Origin: Echinarachnius parma
Taxonomy: Eukaryota; Echinodermata; Echinoidea; Clypeasteroida; Echinarachniidae
DNA length: 64,000 bases
Direction: 5' to 3'
Assembly (NCBI GenBank): GCA_037951105.1
Contig: JBAMJV010008350.1
Location: 29,792-93,791 of the forward strand
Part shown: one piece after another, positions 1 through 9,306 of the stretch
Numbering within the stretch: the first letter of the stretch is position 1
How the letters are laid out: each line of letters opens with the position of its first letter
Translations under genes and position numbers: made by a program
The notes under the pieces: generated by a model
Seen by the model: the letters and a program-made list of their open reading frames with translations, nothing else
The model's database searches: none
What the model was told of the DNA's origin: nothing

Positions 1-299
1 AAATACTGTAGATCTATGTTACAAGCCGAACCAAGCTAGAGTCTAGATCTACACAATATCAGACTAGATCTAGGCTAAGTCTATCTACAAAATTCAAAAA
101 TAAACAGACGGCTCCGTCCAGGATTCCGAGAGACATGAAAATACGAGAGACAAAGGCCAGAAACAACCTCTTTTTTTGTTTTAATTTGAATCAATTTCAA
201 CATTTTTTTATTTTTCCACTCCCCCCCCCCCCCCCCCCCCCCATCTCAACCAAGAATCAATAATTTATTTTCCCCCATATTTTTTATTGTTTGTTTCAG

Positions 300-503
300 C
301 CTAGGGTCCACTTGCAATCACGTCGCAGCATTGATATTCAAGGTTGATAATGCCTTTATGACTGGTGTGTCCCAAAGCCGAAATCTACCATGCACTTCAA
401 AGGTCTGCAGCTGGAACGTGTACAGTGGAGGTGCAGGAGCAGTCCTTCATGGAATCCCGGTGTCGGAGATGGATTGGGTGAAACTATGGCAAAGAAAGTT
501 CTG
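300..503 (+). CDS. Internal exon of a SWIM-type zinc-finger protein (partial)
   Basis: An acceptor (TTTGTTTCAG) and a donor (TG|GTGAGT) bracket an open frame of 67 codons. The frame contains TCNHVAALLFKVDNAF, followed by LPCTSKVCSWN. The CxHxxALLFK core followed by a C..PC.W motif is what I associate with the SWIM-type zinc finger found in invertebrate proteins that carry YqaJ-like recombinase/exonuclease domains, many of them mobile or multicopy. No neighbouring exon of the same protein was found in the window, so this is either the edge of a gene lying to the left or an isolated fragment. The exon enters one base before a codon and leaves two bases into one. Family assignment is from motif memory only. 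Confidence 0.45.
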
Positions 504-739
504 GTGAGTTGAATATAGAATCTGCATCTTCTCTTTATCTGAGATTGAATAGGCCAACAGTATAATGAGATGTCATATGAACTTATAAAAATAAAATTAT
601 AGGACCATTTCATATTTCAAAAATGGATCCATGAATATGACTCTGATGACTACTTGGTCTTGTCTTCTTTGTAGCCTGTTTGGCTTCCTGCACCCTGCTA
701 AACACCGATGTCGGTTTCTTACTAGGACTCTCCTTGGTC

Positions 740-1147
740 TCACGAAGCAACTCGTGAGATGGCTGGCTCTGGGTAAAGGTTAAAGGTCAAAGGGCAAAGG
801 TAAAACATTTTAATAAAACTACTTCTTGTGGGTAGACTCTCCTTGCTTGCCACATCTTGTTTCCTTGTCCGCTCTCTCATTGGAGTTGGGGTCTTGTTTG
901 ACTGTGATTCCGTGAACTCGTATGGATCTCTCCTTCCAATTTCCTTCATGCCCTGTGAGGTAGCATCCATGCTGCCACTCACTGCACCTTGATCTGTTGA
1001 GATGGTACTGTGTTTCTTCTGTTGTGCCCTAGCTGATCTTGCTGGTGATCGTCCTGTCCTGGGTTGTGCATTTCCTTGACAGTCTACAACAGTGTCTGCT
1101 TCACTGTTGACATTTTCTTTGTGCAGGAACTGAGCAAGGATGGACAT
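740..1147 (-). CDS. Unidentified open frame, minus strand
   Basis: A 135-codon frame begins with MSILAQFLHKENVN and is rich in S, T, Q, K and R. It has no membrane segment and no motif I recognise. Its low-complexity charged composition is compatible with a gag-like or ORF1-like region of a retroelement, and a LINE remnant lies about 200 bp away on the other strand, but nothing ties the two together. It could equally be chance. No convincing splice sites or promoter were seen. Confidence 0.15.
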   Translation of the reverse strand: MSILAQFLHKENVNSEADTVVDCQGNAQPRTGRSPARSARAQQKKHSTISTDQGAVSGSMDATSQGMKEIGRRDPYEFTESQSNKTPTPMRERTRKQDVASKESLPTRSSFIKMFYLCPLTFNLYPEPAISRVAS

Positions 1148-1348
1148 TTTATCTTCCAGGATGTTCTCAGGCGGCTTTCATTCAAGGATTTCATCAGCTG
1201 ACCTTTGTTCAAAGGTAGAGATGTCTCTTGTTTGTTCCTTGACAGCAAAGAGAATTTTTCACTCTTGTATAACTAAGGCACTGTTAAGACCACACCTAGA
1301 ATATGTCAGTAACTAACAGATGTAAAAATTATTTGTACATGCGTATGA

Positions 1349-1535
1349 GGAAGCCATGGAATTCTCTAATGACCTAGTTAATGCACCCAGTGTCTACAAT
1401 TTTGAAATTGGTCTGGACAAACATTGGAAGCATGAACCCATCAAGTTGAGGTTAGACCCCATACCACCTGGCGATGATCCAGCCAGCGCCAGCTTCAAAC
1501 GACGAAGGAACTTGGAACTGAATATAGAGGCATAA
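1349..1535 (+). mobile_element. 3' end of a decayed LINE reverse-transcriptase ORF
   Basis: The translation reads WNSL in one frame, then continues in the next frame as NDLVNAPSVYNFEIGLDKHW and finishes NLELNIEA-stop. The order W-N-S-L, V-N-A-x-S-V, F-x-x-x-L-D-K-H-W and a terminal L-(D/N)-I-E-A is characteristic of the C-terminus of CR1/L2-type non-LTR reverse transcriptases as found in echinoderm and other invertebrate genomes. The frame jump between WNSL and NDLV shows the copy is dead. A short AT-rich tail follows. The 5' part of the element is absent. The exact clade is not resolved. Confidence 0.55.
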
Positions 1536-2081
1536 GTCTGCGTTCAGAATCATCCATAGGTATCCATAGGTAGGTAAATAAGCTCATAAATAAATAGTTT
1601 GGAAAAAAAGTCATCCAGCTTGTAAGGCATGTGACAATGAATTTTTATGACACAATAACTTTTTTGTAAACAATTTATCATCAAAATTAATGACACTTCC
1701 CTGTTTGACTATAGGATCGTACATATGGAATATTTTTCATTATTTTGATAATATTGTGGTGGTGTTTCGTTTTTTTTTTTTTTTTTTTTTCTAAGACTAG
1801 ATTTCGAGTGACTGCTTGAAGTTGAAGAAAAAAATTAATAACATGCTCGGATGCATGAAATCGTAGTTATATTACAGTCCCACTCGTAATAATCTGTGTT
1901 ATGTTTTTATTAACTGGTGAAGTTTCGTTGAAAACACAGCAGGAAAAATCTATTTTGAACAAAGCTAACAATATATCAGGGCCTTGATACTTTGATCTAA
2001 ATATAAATGAAAATACTTACATTCACAACTAACACAAATAGCGGTAGAAATGAAGAAAATCCAATGATTATTGATATCTGA
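1536..2081. other. No gene seen
   Basis: AT-rich sequence with a T22 tract near 1770 and no open frame of note. It may include the untranslated tail of the preceding LINE remnant. Confidence 0.4.
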
Positions 2082-3398
2082 ATGAGTGAAAAATACGAAG
2101 CAGGAGTAAAGCTGCTATACACACAAAGATGCAATGCGTGTGCACGCAAAATTCATACACACCACATTCACTCAATACGCTCTTCTCACGGTCGCTCACG
2201 AGTTGTTTATCTCCAGAAACTCGTTGATAAGAAAATCTCGCGCATGCGCAGTCGAGACTGCGAAAAGGCTTATTGTGTTTGGATATTGGGAGTGTACGGA
2301 AACGGGAAAGAAAGCATTAAGAAAACCCAAATAATCGAATGGGATGAAGCTCATCTCATGCCCACTGTTCCGATCAGCGACATTCGCGGTTTCGAGCAAG
2401 CTCTTCACGTCAACGACAAGTGCTACATGGTACGATGGACGGGGAGGCAGCCACGGCCAGGTACGTCGGCAGAAGCTGCGGGTACCGAGCCCTCGCCCAT
2501 GGACATTGATGTCGATGACGAAGAATATTATAAAGCGCATATCATTTTGTTGGGTGGTGAGTACATTTGTTTTGCAAGCTAGGGTATCATTTATGAAATA
2601 CTCGGCCAGTTTAATATATACGCTTTGCCAAGGAGTAGAGTGCTAGTTAAGAAAGTCATGATGATCTAATTCTAAATCATAATTTAATTTTAATCCACAT
2701 ATTGAAGACAATGTGACTGACATTGACATATTACTAATTACTACTACCGTAGTGGCTAGAGAACTCGGCTGGGGTGAAAACTCGGCCAGAAAAAGGACAG
2801 GGCTGACTTTGAAATTAGATTTAGATTTGCCAAGAATCATGAGAATGCACTGAACATGTGACTCAAAACTTTTACAATCCAAAATTTGTTATTTTTTTAT
2901 TTTGTTCACGATAATTTCAGATTTCAATTTTTTGAATCTTGATTCTCACTCTTTTAGATCTACGCTCAGACATTCATTTCAAAAGAAACTTACACAAATT
3001 GGACTGCAATATCGCCGTGCCTTCGCTTGATCGAAAATTATCGTTCACGGCAAAGCGGGTTTCTGCACGGCGCAAGTTTATTATGTACAAAGGTTCAATT
3101 AATGTGTCAAAACTCAAATGTAGGAAAAAAAGGAGAAATCTGCAATTTTGGGCAATAACAAAATTGTTGAGTCGCCATGCAGACGTGATCTGCTTAATCA
3201 TCTGTGCCTTTGATCTCCCCATGCATTACAGTTACCAAGGAAGAATTAGTGGACCGGATAGAGAATGGGAAAAGAATCATTATTCCAGCAGTGTATGACT
3301 CGACTGTGGAGGAGATCGGCGGCAATGCAAAGCAGAGCGACAAGGCCAGGGCCAGTGCACCCCTGAAGAGGAAGTTGGATGAGGTGTTCAAGGAAAGT
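2082..3398 (+). CDS. Two exons of an unidentified charged, probably nuclear protein (partial)
   Basis: Exon A (2082-2556, donor GGTG|GTGAGT) and exon B (3232-3398, acceptor TTACAG, donor AGT|GTAAGT) join in phase across a 675-bp intron. Exon A contains IIEWDEAHLMPTVPISDIRG, then a stretch rich in P, S and T, then an acidic run MDIDVDDEEYY. Exon B gives VTKEELVDRIENGKRIIIPA and a basic, probably helical PLKRKLDEVF segment. The start at 2082 is the first Met of the frame; the first 50 or so residues look poor and the real exon may begin later. I do not recognise the family. Its KRK-containing helix is echoed at 6000-6035 and a BEN-like fragment lies at 7.05-7.4 kb, so it may be the front of a BEN-type gene. 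Confidence 0.45.
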
Positions 3399-4496
3399 GT
3401 AAGTTTCAAGGACAAAACAAAATGTAACACTCAGTCACTCATAACGTAAGCTTGGAGTGATCATTGCTCACGGAAAAACTGACTTAGGATGACACCCTTT
3501 TAATTTGATTTGTATATCAGTATGAATAAGCTTGACATAAAATGGCTGTTCAAGTCCATTCACAGAAATGTTGTTTTTGAAGAAAGGTAACACCCGTAAC
3601 AATAACGGGTGTTAGATATGGGTGGGAAGGATCAGCGGTATTTGTCAACACACCTCACAAGGGTGCATCACCTGAAAGATGCAAGTGCTAGGCACAGTTT
3701 CTTACAACAGGCACGCCAGGAGTAAGTAGTTAACGCATCAAATCTGGACTGTTATCATTTTAAATACCGGTTTTGTGTACATGTGTGTGCATGGCTTTAT
3801 TAATCCTTTCACATTTCATGAGCCAGTCGTGGCAAGCTTGATATCATTTCTTCATGGGACACTCTTCATTGAAGTGTGAACTCTGCATTTTATCAGGGCA
3901 TTTACATTGTAAACAAAATCTCCCGGCATAATATAGAATGGTTCTAGATGACATACAATATAGGTTTGAAATGGTAAGAATATTTTCTGGCAATAACTAC
4001 TTTCCAGCAGTTTCATCCATGCACATTTATTTGAACATTGAAGATATGAATGCAATGTTTTACAAAATATTCAGATTTTCCTTTAATTTGTGTGCTTTGA
4101 CCAGTGAAATTTGACCTTGTTGTATGGAAGACTCCGATTATTTTGTGGCATCTTTCCCACGACTGATATAACCCATTTTTGCAAGAAAATTCAATCATCA
4201 TGCCTCCAAATTTTGGAAATGTTATCATTTTCTATCAAATGTATGAAGTGGTTACCATGCCAACCATATATCTCCTGTGAAACCAATTCTCACAACTGGA
4301 AACAAGCCAATTCCTGAGCTGTGGAGAGTATTCTGTCAGAAAATACTTGTTGCCTATTTCTACCATTCGGAAGTCCCTAAATCGTTTTCTAATTCGTCAC
4401 TTTTCAGAGTTGACTATTGATCATTTTAGTTGCTCCAGTGGTACTACTAATATTTTTTTTTTTACTGCTAATGAATACTGTATTCAAAATATAATT
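3399..4496. other. No gene seen
   Basis: Mostly AT-rich, non-coding sequence on both strands. A short self-complementary stretch lies at 3590-3613 (GGTAACACCCGT, AACAATAACGGGTGTT). It may be intron of the gene begun upstream. Confidence 0.4.
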
Positions 4497-4716
4497 ACAG
4501 GTTAGCTATAAGAAATCAATTCAGTTCAATACATAGAGGAGGGAAACTATTCCAACAGTACATTGTGGACGCGTACGTTAAAACAGAAGGGAGCTGACTG
4601 TTCTTTGTCAGACAAAATCAAGCAATCCTGCGCGTGGAAAAATATCAAGGGCAAATTGCCATCAAGAGGAAGCCTCAATGTGCTTCGCAGGCCCTAGTGC
4701 GTCAGCCCCTACGCTG
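4497..4716 (+). pseudogene. Second, broken copy of a Helitron Rep N-terminal fragment
   Basis: About 215 bp nearly identical to 6232-6452, including the region encoding GGKLFQQYIVDAYVKTE. Here a TGA interrupts the frame where the other copy reads a sense codon, and a six-base insertion seen in the other copy (ACATGT) is absent. Directly preceded by ATTACAG, so the duplicated unit seems to begin near a splice acceptor. Confidence 0.6.
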
Positions 4717-4950
4717 CAAAGAGAGAACGCGGCTCTCCGGAAGGAGATGAACTACGGCCATTAAACAGGCGAGAAGGGGAAGAAGCGGAAGGAGACGCGC
4801 AAGGCCCCTCACTCAAAAACCAAGGCCCCAGCCCCAGACTCCTTCAAGCCGTTCACGACCCTGGCTTCAGGGAGCAGCAGGAAACCATGCAGCTGCCTGA
4901 GGCTGCAGGGAGAGAACACTGCTCTAAGGAAGGAGGTTACTGAATTAAGG
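4714..4950 (+). pseudogene. Repeated coiled-coil exon fragments
   Basis: Two short frames read LQRENAALRKEM and LQGENTALRKEVTELR, about 190 bp apart. They are evident copies of one leucine-zipper-like segment, separated by stops. A 70-bp piece (4770-4850, reading KRKETRKAPHSKTKA) recurs at 5330-5400. They look like decayed duplicate exons of the surrounding gene family. Confidence 0.4.
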
Positions 4951-5364
4951 ATCCTCGGGGTGTATTCTGAAAACTATTGTATCTATGTACGTCACTAAAA
5001 TATAGTTTAGCAAGTCGCTATTCCATTTAGTACATTTTAACATTTAAGTGACGTAGATATGACGTACATGTAGATCAAATAATTTATAACTTAAAATCGT
5101 TTTCAGAATACACCCCCAGAACAGGCGGTTGCAGACGAATGTGTTGGAGAGATTTCATACATGTATGTAAGATTCTGTGTAACCTCCTGCAATTACCTTA
5201 AAATCCTCACTTTTTATATATTTTGCAATTTTACTTATGTTACTTACATTTCTTTATTTAGAAAGAGAAGAATGCCACGACCCAATGAGCCAGAAACTCT
5301 GCAATAGCTGATATAATGGCCGAGAAGGTTAAAAAGCGGAAGGAGACCCACAAGGCCCCTCACT

Positions 5365-5475
5365 CAAAGACCAAGGCCCCACCCAGCCCCTCACCCCAAG
5401 ACCAAGGCCCCACCCAGCCACTCACCCCAAGACCAAGGCCCCTCACTCCAAGACCAAGGCCCCACCCAGCCACCC
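5365..5475 (+). repeat. Short proline-rich minisatellite
   Basis: Four to five imperfect copies of a unit of about 19-31 bp (CCAAGACCAAGGCCCC with CACCCAGCC...CTCACC extensions). It lies inside an open frame beginning at 5316 that has the same KAPHSKTKAP start as the fragment near 4790. Confidence 0.6.
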
Positions 5476-5720
5476 ACTCCTTCAATTTTCACTCCCTAAT
5501 TTTGAGCCAAGTTCAGGCTTATGGATCATACTTTGATCTGTGCAAGCTAAGCTGTGCATTATAACTTGATTTTTTTTTCTGTGTCTTCTTTGCTTGAATC
5601 TGTTCAGTCGAAGTGACACCCGGGGCAGGCTACTATGCCCAAGATTGTAATTTTTAAACTTTATTAAATACATTCTTTGCTTTTCTTTTTGTTTCTTTTA
5701 AAAATTTTGTTTACTACAGA

Positions 5721-6037
5721 CAGAAACGACAGACCTGGCAGACATGCCATCCTGCTCATACTACGTCGAGTCAGACTCGGACTTCGACGAAGAGCCAGCA
5801 AGATCACCAAGATCTCCATCACCACCCCCTCGTGTTCCAAAGGCCAAATCCAAAAAGCTAATTCAGCGAACACTGACAATGACGACGTCGCCCCCAACGA
5901 TTACAACACAGCGAAGGTCGCCAACATTGATGACGCCGCCCCCGACAATGACACGGCGCAGGTCGCCAGTGCAGCAAGACTGCACCAACTGCTCATCCCT
6001 TAAGAGGAAGATTGATGAGTTGGAGGAGGAACTTTAA
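5721..6037 (+). CDS. Exon fragment: acidic/proline-serine-rich region ending in a coiled coil
   Basis: After an acceptor-like TTTACTACAG the frame reads MPSCSYYVESDSDFDEEP, then SPRS/SPPP/TTSPPT repeats, then CTNCSSLKRKIDELEEEL-stop. The ending resembles the KRKLDEV helix of exon B at 3232-3398. Function not recognised. It is probably a terminal exon copy of the same family as its neighbours; a stop follows directly after the helix. Confidence 0.35.
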
Positions 6038-6059
6038 CAAGTTCCCTTTTGTTTTATCA

Positions 6060-6400
6060 TTTTTACCAGACTTTGGACAAAATATATCATATCTGTCTTC
6101 AAATGTAGACCCAATGACGTACCTAATGCTATTCCCTAGAGGAACCCCAGGTTGGACTCCAGGAATGATGCACAACTCTTCTCACAGAACGCAAACAAGG
6201 AACATGATTACACTGCTGCAATACTATAGTTACATGTTAGCAATAAGAAATCAATTCAGTTCAATACATACATGTAGAGGAGGGAAACTATTCCAACAGT
6301 ACATTGTGGACGCGTACGTTAAAACAGAAGGGAGCAGACTGTTCTTTGTCAGACAAAATCAAGCAATCCTGCGTGTGGAAAAATATCAAGGGCTAATTGC
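6060..6400 (+). mobile_element. Helitron Rep N-terminal (helicase-like) fragment
   Basis: The frame contains DPMTYLMLFPRGTPGW, GMMHNS, RTQTRNMITLLQYYSYMLAI, FSSIH, GGKLFQQYIVDAYVKTEGSR and LRVEKYQGL. This succession is the hallmark of the Helitron-like N-terminal domain of RepHel proteins. No rolling-circle HUH motif or helicase domain follows: the frame runs on into unrelated basic sequence (to 6599). A CATTTTTACCAG acceptor-like sequence precedes it. It is a fragment, possibly exonised, of an autonomous Helitron. The 3' half is duplicated at 4.5 kb. Confidence 0.8.
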
Positions 6401-6594
6401 CATCAAGAGGAAGCCTGAATGTGCTTCGCCGGCCCAAGTGCGTCAGGCCCTAAACTGCAAAGTGCCGCCTCACACAACTTCAGCTCCAGGCAGAGGAAGC
6501 GGCCAATCCTGCCAAGGCCAAAGGCAAAGCTGGCAAGCCAAAGAAGAATACCCCAAAGAAGGCGAAACTTGCTATCTAGAACATTTTACGACAG

Positions 6595-6790
6595 GGTGAG
6601 CGCGACCGAGTTCATGTGGAGTGATGGATCAGCCGTTGACCATACCTACTGGGCCCCTGGACAGCCAGAACCTGCGTGTGCCGGAGGAGCCTCGCAGAAC
6701 TGCATTTTCTTCATACCGGGAGACAATATTAAATGGCGCGATGCTGGTTGCACCAGGGCAGCTCTCACCACCATCATCTGTAAAGAGTGA
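6595..6790 (+). CDS. C-terminal half of a C-type lectin-like domain (single exon)
   Basis: The frame after an ACGACAG acceptor reads FMWSDGSAVDHTYWAPGQPE, then QNCIFF, KWRDAGC and ICKE-stop. WSDGS, W-x-P-G-Q-P-E, NC, W-x-D-x-x-C and IC-K are the second-half signature of a C-type lectin fold, with three of the expected cysteines visible. The QPE tripeptide is of the EPN/QPD class that in the family influences sugar preference; here it is neither canonical form. The first half of the domain (WIG, first cysteines) is missing. It sits directly downstream of the Helitron fragment, so it may be a captured host exon or just an adjacent relic. Confidence 0.6.
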
Positions 6791-6809
6791 CAAGTCAATT
6801 TCTTATTGA

Positions 6810-7021
6810 GAAAGGTCTGGAAAAAGACGCAAGGACTACAAGGGTGGGCAGCAAGCTTACCCAAAGGCCAAAGGGCTACAGGAGTTGCGCACCTCTTACA
6901 GGAAGAACGGCATCCTGCACCTTGATGACCTCTCATGTACTCTAGGGAACTATGCGGGGGATGTAATCCAGAGGCCTCTCAAGGATCATAACGGCCAGGC
7001 CAACAGAAGCCATTCACCCTA
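6810..7021 (+). CDS. Unidentified 70-codon open fragment
   Basis: A Met-less frame reads KDYKGGQQAYPKAKGLQE, RKNGILHLDDLS, LGNYAGDVIQRPLKDHNGQ and ends at a stop. It is conserved-looking (no low complexity, sensible residue mix) and precedes a BEN-like fragment in the same orientation, so it may be the upstream part of the same domain. Not recognised with confidence. Confidence 0.3.
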
Positions 7022-7049
7022 GATTCATACTCTTTGCTTACAGACAAGC

Positions 7050-7400
7050 AAATAGTACACATCTAAAGAGGAAAATAAAGGGGAAGCCCCTGATGGACCA
7101 GGGCAAGGTGGAGGCCATAGTGGAATACGTGACTGGGAGATGACTGGGTTTGATCTCCTCAGACATCAAAAGAAAGATGGCCAGGAGTAGCGTCCTCGGA
7201 GGTTAAACGAAAGATGGCCAGGAGTAGCGTCCTCAGAGATTAAACGAAAGATGGCCAGGAGTAGCGTCCTCAGAGATTAAACGAAAGATGGCCAGGAGTG
7301 ACCTCCTCAGAAATCAAGAGAAAGATGTGCCAGAAGCTAAAGGACACCAGGGTGGCAGCGGATCTGCTCACAAATATAACAGGGACGATGTCAAACAAAG
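7050..7400 (+). pseudogene. BEN-like domain fragment disrupted by a 37-bp tandem repeat
   Basis: After CTTACAG the frame reads LKRKIKGKPLMDQGKVEAIV then EYVTGR-stop. Further on, in another frame, come IKRKMCQKLKDTRVAADLL and NITGTMSNK. The pattern PLxxxKVEAIxEYVxxRxPG...IKRKMxQKLxD resembles the C-terminal half of BEN domains (DNA/protein-interaction modules in chromatin factors). Between the two pieces lie three to four copies of a 37-bp unit (AAAGATGGCCAGGAGTAGCG...), which is not a multiple of three and destroys the frame. I infer a functional ancestral exon wrecked by tandem duplication of its own interior. Confidence 0.4.
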
Positions 7401-9306
7401 TATGTTACAGCCGACATTAATAAATTAAACAAACTTACGTCTGTCAAAAAAGTGATGCGAGTGTCAAAACTGATGCGCAGGTCACCATTATACAGATAAG
7501 TTAAGGAACATTTCATCCTAGTCAATGAATACGTGGAGGGAATCTATACGAAACAAGTTCAAACAGAAAGGTTTGTGGAGGCCTTAAAGTGTATCATGGT
7601 CTTAAAGTGTAATACGGTGCCTAAGCTACTGAAAAAGATGTTACTGCGTGCGCGCAGGTCGCTTCTGCCTAATACCGCACCACGGTGCATGCATCACGTA
7701 TGGCCGTCCGGCCTACCTGATATTTTGCAGTTGTTTCCAAAGGAGTGGGACTTGGATCTTGATTACTGGCACAGACGTTGCCATAGATAAGTTGGGTAGT
7801 CTTTAGCTGTCTGTCATCAGCTAATGACAACGTCTATGAAAGAAAGAGAATAAAACCATATCACAATACTATAATCACGAACAGACATAAAATACACGAT
7901 TGGTAGAACAGAAGACAATCGGTTCAATAAAATAAACCTCTCTTCACCAATGAAGCACCCCTCATTCCTGTTCAGGCCAAAGAAGTAATGGAACGCATCA
8001 ACACACAGGACGTCATGGGCGGCGACGTTCCTCCTCGCATGCTGGAACGCCTGGGATCTCGAATTCGAGTGGTACACGGACAGAATTACTTAGAACCTGT
8101 TTTGGCAGCATGCAACTATATTCTGTAATTCGACGGCATCGAGGGAATGGATACCATATATACGCCATCGGTCTCAGCTAGCACACATCTTCGGTGGAAG
8201 TTCGCATTTTGATACAGCCAAGTATGTTAATGGATCATGCTGTATGGGTATCATGTAAAAGGAATCGCGCCAATATTGAAGGGGCCGTTGAAGCAAGGAA
8301 GCGAGCCCGGTAATGTAGCTCAGTCTTTAGATATTGCAACCATCACGCGGTCGACGTTGAAGAAACCTGCCCTACGTCTCTATAACAGACGCCTTAGCCG
8401 GAATTCTCCGGGCTGTAGGAAGTCGCCTTTCGACAACTCATCCGCGAACGTTTGATAAAGCACGACGCAGAAGATGAACGTTCCCCCCCAAGTGGATGAG
8501 AATAATATAGAGGCAATCTTTCTGCAATAAATTTGAGAAGGAACATCCTGGGGTCTATGGAGAAGGAATTTTACCTCAAGATAATGCTATGATCTTACAT
8601 AGAGAATGAATGTTCTACCAAGATATCTTTGGGGTCAGAATGTGTACGGCTGGGGTCTATGGAGAATGCCTGTTATACCTAGCTCAGCCTTGGATCTATG
8701 TTAATTGAATGTTATAGCAAAAATTATACCTGAACATGTTGCAACACTACAGGGTGTACCAAAAAAGAAAGAAAAAAAGATGACTTACAGTTTACTTACA
8801 AAAAGAGGCACCTTAAATTAGATTACCCTTTTTAATTTTTTGTTAGAAACACCTTGATAAGTCTACACATGGAGGCTATTACTCTGGTAGCTTTCGGTGT
8901 TCAACATTTGGTTCAGATCACTTCATTTGTAAATCATTTCAACATATATTTTTTAAATATAACTTTCGCTGACGAGTCAAAGAAATCAACAAGATCCCCC
9001 CCCCCCCCAAATAAAAAACCCACACAATAACATTGGTCACTTTCGTTGACTCTGATAGCTTTGTGGCTTTTATAGTTGGTTCAGCTCACTTCATTTTGGC
9101 TTTTATAAGCGTAATAAACATTCATTTATTTTGTTTAACATAAATTTTCTGTAAACCAAATTCATACGTATACCATCAAGACAGCAAACAAACATAACAT
9201 AATTTTGCTGACACTTCAAATAAATCAACACGATATATCACCAAGACAACACACAAATAGACAAACGTTAAATAACATAAACAAACTTGAACGCCCTTCC
9301 TTTCCA
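7401..9306. other. Mostly non-coding, with one open fragment and the YJU2 3' flank
   Basis: A Met-less plus-strand frame ending at 8128 reads EVMERINTQDVMGG, PPRMLERLGSRIRVVHGQNY, then LEPVLAACNYIL-stop. It looks coding but I do not recognise it. 8.5-9.3 kb contains the 3' flank and probable 3' UTR of YJU2 (minus strand), including a minus-strand AATAAA near 9126-9132. A short C10 tract lies near 9000. Confidence 0.35.

Noticed and set aside
2958-2982. Minus-strand MSERRSKR, resembling the YJU2 start
   Set aside because: It lies downstream of the last YJU2 exon and lacks the KVLN codons and donor that 27908-27931 has.
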